Source: Candidatus Leptovillus affinis (lineage in GTDB: Bacteria; Chloroflexota; Anaerolineae; Promineifilales; Promineifilaceae). Taken from it: a stretch of DNA of 64,000 nt. The stretch lies in the NCBI GenBank assembly GCA_016705235.1, contig JADIYP010000006.1:1240001-1304000 (forward strand), written 5' to 3'. A program made the position numbers and the translations under genes. The notes below the pieces were generated by a model. The model saw only the letters and a list, made by a program, of their open reading frames with translations, made no database searches and had not been told where the DNA came from. Positions 17,655 to 26,169 of this stretch are shown piece after piece. Position 1 is the first letter of the stretch. The number at the start of each line of letters is the position of its first letter.

Positions 17655-18257
17655 GTGGCGCAACAATCGAGCAGGGAGCCAACATTGAGGAAAGTAAAAC
17701 GGATTATCTACACGATCATGCCGCTGGCGCTGCTGCTGCTGTGCCTGGGTCTGATCAATCTGCTGCCCACCCGGCCAACGCCAGAGACAAACACCGGGAG
17801 CAGCAGTGAAGGGGAAACGGCCGTGGCCGCCAACACCCCGTCCGCCGCCTTAGCCACCCTGCCCCCGCCAACCCCCACGCCTACCGCCACCCCGCTGCCC
17901 AGCCCCACGCCCCTGCCCACACTGCCGCCAGACGCAGCCATCACCCTGCTAGGCCCGCCGAATGGCGGCGTCTTCAGCGCCGCCGCGCCGCTGTCGCTCT
18001 ACTGGACCTGGCCTTACCCCCTGCGCGACGACACAGCCTTCGCCATCTACCTGACAGCCGGCGGCATAGAGCAAAAAGTAGGCACGCTCAACGAACCAAA
18101 CCTGGGCGACAACGGCTACTACTGGCAAATCCAACCCGCCGATCTCGCCGGCCTAAGCGCCGACCTGACCTGGCAAATCCGCCTGGAATCCACCCTGGCT
18201 GACACTCCCCTGCTAACCAGCGAGACACGCACCGCGCGCCTCATCGGCGGGCAATGA
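17655..18257 (+). CDS. Small membrane-anchored surface protein
   Basis: 200 residues from GTG 17655 (MAQQSSREPTLRK). N-terminal membrane segment IIYTIMPLALLLLCLGLINLL, then a Pro/Thr-rich stalk (PPPTPTPTATPLPSPTPLPTLPP), then an outer domain of about 110 residues with ITLLGPPNGGVFSAAAPLSLYWTWPYPL and WQIQPADL, a beta-sandwich-like pattern. The family is not recognised. The start is uncertain because the RBS-like AAGGA is about 13 nt away, and the ATG 51 nt downstream is inside the membrane segment. It reads in the same direction as the kinase and could be a surface partner. Confidence 0.75.
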   Translation: MAQQSSREPTLRKVKRIIYTIMPLALLLLCLGLINLLPTRPTPETNTGSSSEGETAVAANTPSAALATLPPPTPTPTATPLPSPTPLPTLPPDAAITLLGPPNGGVFSAAAPLSLYWTWPYPLRDDTAFAIYLTAGGIEQKVGTLNEPNLGDNGYYWQIQPADLAGLSADLTWQIRLESTLADTPLLTSETRTARLIGGQ

Positions 18258-18332
18258 AGCGTGAAGCGTGATGCGTAATCCGTTGATCACGCATTACGCA
18301 TCACGCATCACGCATCACGCTTCACGCTTCAC
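18256..18332. repeat. 7-bp repeats with inverted halves
   Basis: AAGCGTGATGCGTAAT on the left and ATTACGCATCACGCATCACGC on the right form a long hairpin between two convergent genes. It may serve as a two-way terminator. Confidence 0.8.
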
Positions 18333-19594
18333 GGCCGTACCTGCCCATCCCCATACCCAATCCACTTATACGTCGTCAACTCTTCCAGCCCCATCGGGCC
18401 GCGCGCGTGCAGCTTTTGCGTGCTCACAGCCACCTCCGCCCCCAGCCCAAACTGCCCGCCGTCGTTAAAGCGCGTGCTGGCATTCACAAACACCGCCGAT
18501 GAACTAAGCGCGTCCACAAAACGGTTGGCAATGGCCCAATTGTTGGTGAGAATGCTTTCCGTGTGTTCGGTGGTGTGCGCCTGAATAAACGTAATCGCTT
18601 CTTCCACATTGGCCACAATATGCACGCCCAAAATCAGCGCCAGCCACTCCTGGTCAAAATCATCCGGCCCAGCCGGGGCGATGTTGACCCCGTGGCCGTT
18701 ATCGGTGATGATGTGATACGCCTCAGGCGTGGCCCGCAGTTCCACGCCGCTCTGCGCCAGCCGCGCCGCCAGCGGCGGCAGCAGCCGCCCGGCCACCGCC
18801 GGATGCACCAGCAGCGTATCCAGAGCGTTACACACGCTGGGCCGCTGCACCTTGCTGTTTTCGATGATGTCGATGGCTTTCAGCAAATCGGCGCTTTCGT
18901 CCACGTAAATGTGGCAAATGCCAATGCCGCCGGTGATCACCGGGATGCTGCTCTGCTCTTTGCACAGCCGGTGCAGCCCGGCCCCGCCGCGCGGAATGAT
19001 CATATCCACGTATTTGTCCAGCTTCAGCAGTTCCCCCACCAAGGCCCGGTCAGGATTGTCGATAGACTGCACGGCGGCGGCGGGCAAATTGACCTTTTCC
19101 AGGGCGGCCTGAATCACCTGCACCAGGGCCAGATTGCTGCGCAGGGTTTCGCTGCCGCCGCGCAAGATGGTGGCGTTGCCCGTTTTCAGCCCCAGGGTGG
19201 CAATGTCGATGGTCACGTTAGGCCGCGCTTCGTAGATGACGCCCAACACGCCGATGGGGATGCGGCGGCGAATCAAGCGCATACCATTGGGCAGCATACG
19301 GCCGTCGATATCCGCGCCCACCGGATCCGGCAAAGCAGCCACTTTGCGCGTGTCGGCGGCCAGGTCGGCGAGGCGCTTTTCGGTCAGCAGCAGGCGGTCT
19401 AAGAGCGCCTCAGACAGGCCGCGCGCACGGCCGTCGGCAATATCCAGCCCATTTTGCGCCAGGATAACGGCCGTTTGCGCCTCAATTTCAGCGGCAATGG
19501 CCAGTAAAGCCTCGTTTTTACGCGCCGTCGGCAGCGTGGCCAACATGCGGCTGGCCGCTTTGGCAGCCTGTCCCATCATGATCAGGTCGGTCAT
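18329..19594 (-). CDS. proA: Glutamate-5-semialdehyde dehydrogenase
   Basis: 421 residues, full length. It reduces glutamyl-5-phosphate with NADPH in proline synthesis. Motifs include IPIGVLGVIYEARPNVT, LKTGNATILRGG and the catalytic Cys in SVCNALDTLLVH. The C-terminus LTTYKWIGYGDGQVRP is typical. GGAGGAG precedes the ATG. It lies 18 bp downstream of proB in the same direction, a classic proBA operon. Unstable glutamyl phosphate is passed from ProB to ProA. Confidence 0.98.
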   Translation of the reverse strand: MTDLIMMGQAAKAASRMLATLPTARKNEALLAIAAEIEAQTAVILAQNGLDIADGRARGLSEALLDRLLLTEKRLADLAADTRKVAALPDPVGADIDGRMLPNGMRLIRRRIPIGVLGVIYEARPNVTIDIATLGLKTGNATILRGGSETLRSNLALVQVIQAALEKVNLPAAAVQSIDNPDRALVGELLKLDKYVDMIIPRGGAGLHRLCKEQSSIPVITGGIGICHIYVDESADLLKAIDIIENSKVQRPSVCNALDTLLVHPAVAGRLLPPLAARLAQSGVELRATPEAYHIITDNGHGVNIAPAGPDDFDQEWLALILGVHIVANVEEAITFIQAHTTEHTESILTNNWAIANRFVDALSSSAVFVNASTRFNDGGQFGLGAEVAVSTQKLHARGPMGLEELTTYKWIGYGDGQVRP

Positions 19595-19612
19595 AGGTTC
19601 ACTCCTCCAGCT

Positions 19613-20713
19613 TCACACCAAAATCAAATCATTACGATGCACGGCCACCGGGCCGTAGGTGTACCCCAGCCGCTCTTCAATTTCCTGTGACTGGCAGCCC
19701 CGGATGCGCGCCAGATCATCGCTGGGGTAGCGGGCGATGCCGCGGGCCAGTTCCTGCCCCCCGGCTGATTGGATGCTCACGGTGTCGGCGCGTTCAAACG
19801 AGCCTTTGACCTGGATAATACCGGCGGGCAGAAGGGAACGGCCGTTGCCCAGCAGCGCCCGCGCCGCCCCATCATCCACCACCAACACGCCCGAAGGCTT
19901 AGGCCCGGCAAAAATCCAGCGTTTGCGGTTTTCCAGCGGCGTCTCCAGCGCCGGAAAGCGCGTGCCCACCCGTTCACCGGCGGCGATGCGCACAATCACA
20001 TCTGGCGCGGCCCCGGCGGCAATAACCACATCGGTTCCGGCGCGGCGGGCGGCGTCGGCCGCTTGCAGCTTGGTGGCCATGCCGCCCGTGCCCAGCGACG
20101 TGCCGCTGCCGCTGGCTAATTGGCGCAGCGTTTCATCAATGGTGCGCACTTCGGGGATCAGTTCGGCGTCGGGTTTAGTGCGCGGATCGGCCGTAAACAA
20201 CCCCGGCTGGTCGGTGAGCAAAATAAGCAAATCCGCCTCGGCCAAAATCGCCACCAGCGCCGAAAGGTTGTCGTTGTCGCCCACACGGATTTCTTCCGTA
20301 GCCACGGCGTCGTTTTCGTTGATGATGGGCACGACGCGATAAGACAAAAGCGCCTGGAGCGTGTCGCGGGCGTTCAAAAATCGGCGGCGGTTTTCCGTAT
20401 CAGCGCGGGTTAGCAGCATCTGCCCCACGTGAATGTCATAAATTTCAAAAAAACGCTCCCAATTCCACATCAGCCAGCTCTGGCCAACGGCCGCAAACAA
20501 CTGCTTGCTGGCCAGCGTGGCCGGAAGTTGGGGGAACCCCAGCCGCTGACGGCCGGCGGCCACGGCCCCGGAGGAGCAAATGATGATGTCTTTGCCCTGC
20601 GCTTGCAAGGCCGCGCACTGACGCGCCAGATCAACCATATGGGGCCAATCCAGGCGCGGCGTGCCGCCGGTAAGAACGCTGGTGCCGAGTTTAATGACAA
20701 TGCGGTGGTACAT
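19613..20713 (-). CDS. proB: Glutamate 5-kinase
   Basis: 366 residues from ATG 20711-20713 (MYHRIVIKLGTSVL). The amino-acid-kinase domain has IKLGTSVLTGG at the start, ICSSGAVAAG, VPIINENDAV and GTGGMATKLQAA. The C-terminal 90 residues form a PUA domain. It phosphorylates glutamate, the first step of proline synthesis, and is usually feedback-inhibited by proline. A TTG 6 nt upstream is an alternative start. Sequence upstream shows no strong RBS. Confidence 0.97.
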   Translation of the reverse strand: MYHRIVIKLGTSVLTGGTPRLDWPHMVDLARQCAALQAQGKDIIICSSGAVAAGRQRLGFPQLPATLASKQLFAAVGQSWLMWNWERFFEIYDIHVGQMLLTRADTENRRRFLNARDTLQALLSYRVVPIINENDAVATEEIRVGDNDNLSALVAILAEADLLILLTDQPGLFTADPRTKPDAELIPEVRTIDETLRQLASGSGTSLGTGGMATKLQAADAARRAGTDVVIAAGAAPDVIVRIAAGERVGTRFPALETPLENRKRWIFAGPKPSGVLVVDDGAARALLGNGRSLLPAGIIQVKGSFERADTVSIQSAGGQELARGIARYPSDDLARIRGCQSQEIEERLGYTYGPVAVHRNDLILV

Positions 20714-20783
20714 AGGCAAACGTGCGGGGGGTGGGTTTCATGACGCGGAGCATCTCTTCGTTATCTCAGTCATCGAAGGTTTC

Positions 20784-21632
20784 CTAGGACGAGCGTGTTG
20801 AGCGGGCGCGTGGGAAATAGAAAAACACGGCGCCGACGATAATGGTCAGGGCGGCGGCGATAATGAGCCAGGTGCTGTCTTCTTCGTCTTGGGAATAAGC
20901 GGGGTCGGGGGGCGGCGTCAAGTTGTTTGGCTCGTCGGATACGCCGTTGGTCTCGTTGTTTGGGTTTTCTTCAAGCATGGTCAGAGCGACCGTGCTGTTA
21001 GTGGCGTCTGGAAGGAGTGTCGGGGCTTCGCTGGCGGTGGGAACGGGAGGGGGAACGGCCGTGGCGGTTGTGCCGGTCAGTTTGGTTTCAGCGGGGGGAA
21101 CGGAGGGCGTAAAGGTCGAGACCGCCTCCTTTACCGGCAGCCCAGTGCCAAACATAATCGCCCAATAGGCGCGGCCGCTGTCGTGGCCGACAGCCATGCC
21201 CACGCCAAATTCGTGGTAATCCTCGTTGATGATCAGGCCATAATGCAGATCGTTTTCCGACCACCACTGCCAGGCGGCGTCGCTGCCGCCAAAACCGCCA
21301 TAAATAATTTCCGTGACGTGGTCTTCATACCCTGCCTGCAAGGCGCGCTGCGATGGGTTGGCGCCATTACCATCATAATGACTGGTAAATTCGGTGGCCG
21401 CCATATGGTCGGCGACTTGTTGGGCGGCGCGGGTCAAGGCATCGTTGACTGCATAGGCTGGCAGCCCGATTTCCTGACGATGGGTATTGACGCGTTGGGC
21501 CATGGCAACGGCCGTGTCTGCTTCACTATCTTGCCAGCCAATACGATTGTTGTCTAAAGCAAAAGTTTGCTTTGTGGGCGCTAATAAAAGCAGGGACAAA
21601 GCAAACAACGATAGCTTGGTATTTAGTTTCAT
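20784..21632 (-). CDS. Secreted CAP/SCP-domain protein with C-terminal membrane anchor
   Basis: 282 residues from ATG 21630-21632. Signal peptide MKLNTKLSLFALSLLLLAP. The CAP domain spans about 35-170, with RVNTHRQEIGLPAYAVNDAL, HMAATEFTSHYDGNG, IIYGGFGG and YWAIMFGT. Then a Thr/Pro-rich linker, a membrane segment LIIAAALTIIVGAVFFYF and an RARSTRSS basic tail. So it is displayed outside and held at both ends or by the tail after signal cleavage. Function of bacterial CAP proteins is generally unclear. The reading frame continues upstream to 22163 but that part is not credible. A TGCTAAACT box lies 7 nt before the ATG. A second, cytoplasmic CAP gene is at 56401. Confidence 0.88.
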   Translation of the reverse strand: MKLNTKLSLFALSLLLLAPTKQTFALDNNRIGWQDSEADTAVAMAQRVNTHRQEIGLPAYAVNDALTRAAQQVADHMAATEFTSHYDGNGANPSQRALQAGYEDHVTEIIYGGFGGSDAAWQWWSENDLHYGLIINEDYHEFGVGMAVGHDSGRAYWAIMFGTGLPVKEAVSTFTPSVPPAETKLTGTTATAVPPPVPTASEAPTLLPDATNSTVALTMLEENPNNETNGVSDEPNNLTPPPDPAYSQDEEDSTWLIIAAALTIIVGAVFFYFPRARSTRSS

Positions 21633-21639
21633 AGTCCAG

Positions 21640-21648
21640 AGTTTAGCA
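21640..21648 (-). promoter_or_regulatory. Extended -10 (TGCTAAACT), leaderless CAP gene
   Basis: Reverse strand TGCTAAACT followed by seven bases and the ATG. The 213-bp gap to the divergent membrane gene also has a GAGGAGGT RBS for that gene at 21833. Confidence 0.5.
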
Positions 21649-21845
21649 CAAATAAGCGCAGGCGACAGATCGACTGAAGCAAGGGCAAGGTGGGGAATGG
21701 GTAACGGCCGTGGCCCACACCCTCCTCTCGCCAACGCGACCGATTGCCCGTCTGTGCGTATAGAACCACAGTCTGTGGCGATGCGCATAGGGAAAGCGCG
21801 CCGCAGCAAACAATATCTGTGGACAATGTTCCGAGGAGGTATTAG

Positions 21846-22361
21846 GTGGAAAAGAAAAGTTCGATTATTGGTGGGGCCATTCTCATCCTGGCCGGGGTCT
21901 TTTTTCTCCTGGCGCAATTTTTCCCTGGGCTTGTGAGTTGGTTCAATATTGGGCAGCAGTGGCCGCTCATCATTATCTTCGTCGGCGGATTGTTTTTGGC
22001 CGGCGCGCTGCTGGGCACGCCGCCGTTGGCTATACCGGGCAGCATCATCGGGGGTACGGGGTTGTTGTTGTATTACCAAAATGCCTCCGGCGATTGGGCC
22101 AGTTGGGCCTACGCCTGGACACTCTACCCGGCGCTTGTGGGGGTGGGCATTTTGCTCATGCAAACGCTCAGCGGTAATTTTCGGCAGGGTGTGCGCGAAA
22201 GCGGCGTTTTATTTCTCATCAGCGTGGTTTTGTTTGCTGTTTTCGGCGCATTTTTTAATGGGTTGGGCGGATTAGGGCAGTTTTGGCCGGTGTTGATTAT
22301 TGGCCTGGGACTTTGGCTGCTCTGGAAAAACCGGGATGCCCGGCCCCAAAGCAAGAAATAA
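21846..22361 (+). CDS. Polytopic membrane protein (LiaI/DUF5668-like)
   Basis: 171 residues from a GTG at 21846, chosen because a strong GAGGAGGT lies 5 nt upstream. About five membrane segments: SIIGGAILILAGVFFLLAQFF, PLIIIFVGGLFLAGALL, a central GSIIGGTGLLLYY, TLYPALVGVGILLM, and VLFLISVVLFAVFGAFF with PVLIIGLGLWLLW. The PLIIIxxG pattern recalls the LiaI-like/DUF5668 membrane domains found next to PspC. The PspC gene follows 90 bp downstream, supporting an envelope-stress role. Confidence 0.8.
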   Translation: MEKKSSIIGGAILILAGVFFLLAQFFPGLVSWFNIGQQWPLIIIFVGGLFLAGALLGTPPLAIPGSIIGGTGLLLYYQNASGDWASWAYAWTLYPALVGVGILLMQTLSGNFRQGVRESGVLFLISVVLFAVFGAFFNGLGGLGQFWPVLIIGLGLWLLWKNRDARPQSKK

Positions 22362-22451
22362 GCGCGGGAAACGGCCGTGCAACCTTTTAAAACACCCCTC
22401 GTATTGGTTGATGAAATTGATACCTGAACATAAATTGTGGAGGTCTGAAAA

Positions 22452-22700
22452 ATGAGTGAAAAACGATTAACCCGTAAACAAGAAAGCCGTATGCTTTTTG
22501 GCGTCGCCGCCGGTATTGCCGATTATTTGAATATCGATCCGGTCATTGTGCGGTTGGTCTTTGTGCTGATGACTCTCTTGCATGGTTGGGGGCTGCTGAT
22601 TTACGGCGTGCTGGCCATTGTCATGCCGCAAGAAAACAGCGTCGCCGCCAAAGCCAATCCCTTCGACGAAGAAGAAATCGTTATCAAAGACGCCAGCTAA
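22452..22700 (+). CDS. PspC-domain membrane protein
   Basis: 82 residues; TGGAGG precedes the ATG. KRLTRKQESRMLFGVAAGIADYLN and PVIVRLVFVLMTLLHGWGLLIYGVLAIVMP are the PspC signature, with one or two membrane segments. PspC domains sense envelope stress. A PspA-type gene starts 155 bp downstream, so sensor and effector are adjacent. Confidence 0.93.
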   Translation: MSEKRLTRKQESRMLFGVAAGIADYLNIDPVIVRLVFVLMTLLHGWGLLIYGVLAIVMPQENSVAAKANPFDEEEIVIKDAS

Positions 22701-22786
22701 CAAACGGCTGTCCCCTTACATTGCTGTCACCTCTGGCACTGGCAAGCCGGATGCCTGCCTCAATCTCCTGACGCCAGAGCTGCAGA

Positions 22787-22820
22787 AACGGCCGTTCCCC
22801 CGGGAACGGCCGTTTTATTG
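22787..22820. terminator. Hairpin built from two ACGGCCGT octamers
   Basis: AAACGGCCGTTCCC / GGGAACGGCCGTTT followed by TATTG: a strong stem and short T run, 87 bp after the PspC stop. Confidence 0.7.
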
Positions 22821-22842
22821 TGTCTGCCTCTCGTGTTTTGAG

Positions 22843-22848
22843 TATAAT
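22843..22848 (+). promoter_or_regulatory. TATAAT -10 box, pspA
   Basis: Perfect TATAAT ending 7 nt before the ATG at 22856; leaderless initiation likely. Confidence 0.55.
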
Positions 22849-22855
22849 CCCCGCC

Positions 22856-23530
22856 ATGGCTTCCTTATTACAAAAACTACGAACCCTATTTCGCGCCTCC
22901 CTGCACGAGGCCGCCGACAAAGCGCTGCAAAAAAGCGACCTGGCCGTCTACGACGATTACATCCGCCAGGCCGAACGCGAGGTGGAAGAATTCAAACGCT
23001 CCATCACGCCCATGTTTGCCCAGGTAAAAACCACCAAACGCCGCCGCGAAGCCCTGGCCGACAAAGCGGCCGGTCTGGACCTGATGGTGGACGAATTTTT
23101 GAAAACCGGCAAACGCACCGAAGCCATGGTCACCCAAAAACAGTTCAGCTCCGTCATGGATTTGATTCAAACCTATGACAGCTCTCTGGCCAAACAAGTA
23201 ACGGCCGCCGAAACCCTGAAAGATGTCGAAGTAAAATTGGAAGGGCGGCTGGCCATCGCCAAACAAGAACGCGAAGAACTGGCCTTCCTATTACAATTGG
23301 CGCAGTCTAAAGAACTTTCCACCAAAGCCATGCAATCGCTCGACAACCTGATCGACAACAGCGATACGGAAGTTTCGCAGGCGGCCGAAAACATTCGCCG
23401 CCGCCTGGACCACGCCGACGCCGCCTGGGAAGTGCAAGCCAGCAGCCTGGATCGGCAGTTGGACGACGCCATGCAAAGCCTGGAAGTGGAAGCCGAACTG
23501 GCCGCCCGGATGGAACGCCTGGGACTTTAA
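22856..23530 (+). CDS. pspA: PspA/IM30-family membrane-stress protein
   Basis: 224 residues, the usual length. Starts MASLLQKLRTLFRASLHEAADKAL, an amphipathic membrane-binding helix, then a long coiled coil (DDYIRQAEREVEEFKRSI, KTTKRRREALADKA, ETLKDVEVKLEGRL). The family forms oligomers on damaged membranes and, in relatives, ESCRT-III-like assemblies. A TATAAT box just ahead fixes the start. The stop overlaps the next start as TAATG, linking it to the polysaccharide locus. Confidence 0.93.
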   Translation: MASLLQKLRTLFRASLHEAADKALQKSDLAVYDDYIRQAEREVEEFKRSITPMFAQVKTTKRRREALADKAAGLDLMVDEFLKTGKRTEAMVTQKQFSSVMDLIQTYDSSLAKQVTAAETLKDVEVKLEGRLAIAKQEREELAFLLQLAQSKELSTKAMQSLDNLIDNSDTEVSQAAENIRRRLDHADAAWEVQASSLDRQLDDAMQSLEVEAELAARMERLGL

Positions 23531-24657
23531 TGAAAACCGCCCTGGTCCACGACTGGATGAATCAAATCGGCGGGGCGGAAGACGTCCTGGAAACGCTGGT
23601 AGACCTCTACCCGGGGCGCCCCATCTACACGTCGCTCTATCGCCGCAAAAAAATGCCGCCCCACTGGCAAAATTGGGACATTCGCACCAGTTTTATCGAC
23701 CGGCTCCCCTTCGCCCGCAAAAATCAACAGCTTTATTTCCCGCTTTATCCCTTTGCGTTTGAGCATTTCGATTTTCGCGATTACGACCTGGTGATCAGCA
23801 ACAAAAGCGGGTTTTGCCACGGCATTCTCACCGGGCCAGAAACGCTGCACATTTGCTACTGCCTCACGCCCACACGCTACGTCTGGCGCTATCATCAATA
23901 CGCGGAACAAGAAAACCTGGGTTCCGTAACCCGCAGTTTGCTGACGCCATTTCTGACCAATTTGCGCATGTGGGACCGGCTGGCGGCGGATCGCGTCGAC
24001 TATTTCATTGCCATATCAGAAGAGGTCCGTCGGCGAATCGCCAAGATTTACCACCGGGATTCGGTTATTATCCACCCGCCGGTCGACGTTCAGCGCTTTG
24101 AACCATCGGACTGCGTGGAAGATTATTATTTATTCGTCGGCCGGCTGGTTCCGTATCGGCGGTTGGATTTATTGATTGAGGCGTTTAACAAATTGGCACG
24201 GCCGTTACTCATTGCCGGCACAGGCAGAGACCGCGAACGCCTGGAAGCGCTCGCCGGACCAACCATCACCTTCCTGGGCTACGTACCCGACGATCAACTG
24301 CCGGACTTGTTTGCCCGCTGCCGCGCCTTCCTCTTTCCCGGCGAGGAAGATTTTGGCATTGCGCCTATCCAGGCCATGGCTGCCGGGCGGCCGGTCATCG
24401 CCTACGCCGGCGGCGGCTCGCTGGAAACGGTGCGCCACGGCGAAACCGGCTGGCTGTTTACCGAACAATCGGCCAAAGCCATTATGACGGCCGTAGAAGC
24501 CATGGATGACCTGAATGTAGACGGCCGTCTCATCCGCCAACACGCCCAACAATTCGACACCTCGGTCTTTAAGCAAAAAATGCAAACCTTCGTCGAGCAA
24601 AAAATGACCGAACGCCAACCCCCACGCAACCGTTGGCCGCAGACGAAAGGAAGTTAA
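23530..24657 (+). CDS. Glycosyltransferase family 4
   Basis: 375 residues with two Rossmann-like halves. MKTALVHDWMNQIGGAEDVLETL is the N-terminal GT4 signature of WbaZ-like mannosyl/glucosyltransferases. The C-terminal half has YYLFVGRLVPYRRLDLLIEAF, LFPGEEDFGIAPIQAMAAGRPVIAY (the EX7E nucleotide-sugar motif) and GGSLETV. It acts at the inner face of the membrane in exopolysaccharide repeat-unit assembly. Its start overlaps the pspA stop by one base. Confidence 0.95.
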   Translation: MKTALVHDWMNQIGGAEDVLETLVDLYPGRPIYTSLYRRKKMPPHWQNWDIRTSFIDRLPFARKNQQLYFPLYPFAFEHFDFRDYDLVISNKSGFCHGILTGPETLHICYCLTPTRYVWRYHQYAEQENLGSVTRSLLTPFLTNLRMWDRLAADRVDYFIAISEEVRRRIAKIYHRDSVIIHPPVDVQRFEPSDCVEDYYLFVGRLVPYRRLDLLIEAFNKLARPLLIAGTGRDRERLEALAGPTITFLGYVPDDQLPDLFARCRAFLFPGEEDFGIAPIQAMAAGRPVIAYAGGGSLETVRHGETGWLFTEQSAKAIMTAVEAMDDLNVDGRLIRQHAQQFDTSVFKQKMQTFVEQKMTERQPPRNRWPQTKGS

Positions 24658-24660
24658 ATT

Positions 24661-25338
24661 GTGGAGTTGAAACGTTACTGGTCCATCTTAAAACGCCGCG
24701 CATGGCTGCTGATCATCCCCGCCGCCATTGTGCTGGCCGTGGAATTAGCCACTTACCAATCGCCGCCGCCGGTTTACAACGTCGGGATGCGCTTCCTGGT
24801 GGCCCAACAGCCCGGCGAGGGCGCAGTCACCGCCGACGAACAGCGCTATTACAACTGGCTCTCGTCGGAATACATTGTCAACGGCCTGTCTGATTGGGCG
24901 GCGGGCGGCGAATTTGCCGCCGCCGTAAGCCAGCAAATGGCCCAGTCCGGCCTCGCCGTTCCGGCCCCAGCCATCCAGGGCGCACTGGCCACTGATAACG
25001 CCCGCAGTATGCTGCTCGTGTCGCTGACTTACGGCGATTCATCGGCGCTGGCGGCCATGATGGAAGCGGTAATTACCGTGCTGACAGAACAAAATGCATC
25101 GGCGCTGCCGCAGTTGGGTGGGGAAACGGCCGTTCTCGTCCAGCTAGACCCCATCAACATCAACCAGATTCCCACCGGCATCCGCAGCCAGCTAGATTTG
25201 CCCCTGCGGGTTGCCATTGCCCTTGCCGCCGGGTTTGGGTTGGCCATGTTGGCCGAATACCTGGACCCAACCTTGCGCGAACGTCGGGAAATCGAAGCCA
25301 TCGGCCTGCCGGTGCTGGGCGAAATCCCTAAAAAGTAG
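24661..25338 (+). CDS. Wzz/CpsC-like chain-length protein 1
   Basis: 225 residues from GTG with AAAGGAAG upstream. N-terminal YWSILKRRAWLLIIPAAIVLAVEL and C-terminal PLRVAIALAAGFGLAMLAEYLDPTLRERREIEAIGLPVLGEIP are the two membrane segments and tail of Wzz-type proteins, with an outer domain between. It regulates polysaccharide chain length, normally with a BY-kinase partner. It starts 3 bp after the glycosyltransferase gene. Confidence 0.88.
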   Translation: MELKRYWSILKRRAWLLIIPAAIVLAVELATYQSPPPVYNVGMRFLVAQQPGEGAVTADEQRYYNWLSSEYIVNGLSDWAAGGEFAAAVSQQMAQSGLAVPAPAIQGALATDNARSMLLVSLTYGDSSALAAMMEAVITVLTEQNASALPQLGGETAVLVQLDPININQIPTGIRSQLDLPLRVAIALAAGFGLAMLAEYLDPTLRERREIEAIGLPVLGEIPKK

Positions 25339-25353
25339 TAGAGGAGACAAACC

Positions 25354-26004
25354 GTGGAATTACGTGATTATGGGCGCATTTTGCGCCAGCGAGGCTGGGT
25401 GATTGTGGTGATGGCGGTGTTAACGGCCGTTGCCGCTTTCGGCTTCAGCAAAATGCAAACCGAACTATACGAATCTAACCTCAAAATGCTCGTTCTGCCC
25501 TCGCGCACCGACTTTGGGCAGGCCCAAGCCGCCAAAGAACTGCTGCGCAGCTACGAACAATGGCTCTACAGCCGCTACCGCGCCCAGGCCGTCATCAACG
25601 AACTGCAACTAGACATGACCGCCGAAACCTTGCTCGGCGACATGAAAGTCGCCTCCGACAACGCCAGCTTTGTCATCCAGATGACCGTGGAAAACAGTGA
25701 CCCCAACCTGGCCAACGACATCGCCGCCGCCTGGGGCAGCCTGCTCATCCAATGGCAAAACGCCAACAACGACAAACTACAAAAAGAAGACCGCATCACC
25801 ATCGAATTTTTAGATGATCCGCAAGCGGGACTTTCCAAACCCAACACCAAAATCAACACGGCCGCCGGTTTTGTCTTCGGCGCGCTCATTGGCGTGCTGG
25901 TGGTGTTTGCCCTGGAATGGTACGAATCGGGCATCATGCGCCGCGCCGAAGACGTAGAGCGCTATCTGGACATCCCGGTCATTGGCAGTATTCCCAGTCA
26001 ATAG
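25354..26004 (+). CDS. Wzz/CpsC-like chain-length protein 2
   Basis: 216 residues from GTG, with AGAGGAGA upstream. Same plan as its neighbour: LRDYGRILRQRGWVIVVMAVLTAVAA, an outer domain, then NTAAGFVFGALIGVLVVFALEWYE and DVERYLDIPVIGSIP. Two adjacent Wzz-like genes suggest a hetero-oligomer. It could pair with the CpsD-like ATPase downstream. Confidence 0.9.
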   Translation: MELRDYGRILRQRGWVIVVMAVLTAVAAFGFSKMQTELYESNLKMLVLPSRTDFGQAQAAKELLRSYEQWLYSRYRAQAVINELQLDMTAETLLGDMKVASDNASFVIQMTVENSDPNLANDIAAAWGSLLIQWQNANNDKLQKEDRITIEFLDDPQAGLSKPNTKINTAAGFVFGALIGVLVVFALEWYESGIMRRAEDVERYLDIPVIGSIPSQ

Positions 26005-26014
26005 CAGCTAGGCT

Positions 26015-26158
26015 GAGGCTGTAAGCTGTAAGCTGCAAGCTATAAGCTGTAAGCTACAAGCTGTAAGTAGTCCTACTTCTGGCTAACAGCTAACAGCTAA
26101 CAGCTAACAGCCAACAGCTAACAGCTAACAGCCAACAGCTAACAACCAACAGCTAAAA
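26015..26158. repeat. Heptamer arrays AAGCTGT and AACAGCT in inverted arrangement
   Basis: About six 7-bp units of the AAGCTGTAAGCTGC type, then a short unique centre, then about eleven TAACAGC-type units. The two arrays are inverted relative to each other and can pair. They sit between the second Wzz-like gene and the CpsD-like gene. Confidence 0.85.
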
Positions 26159-26169
26159 CAGTGTGATTT

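Noticed and set aside
21633..22163. Longer N-terminus for the CAP gene
   Set aside because: The extension is antisense to the membrane gene, and the signal peptide and -10 box mark the start at 21632.
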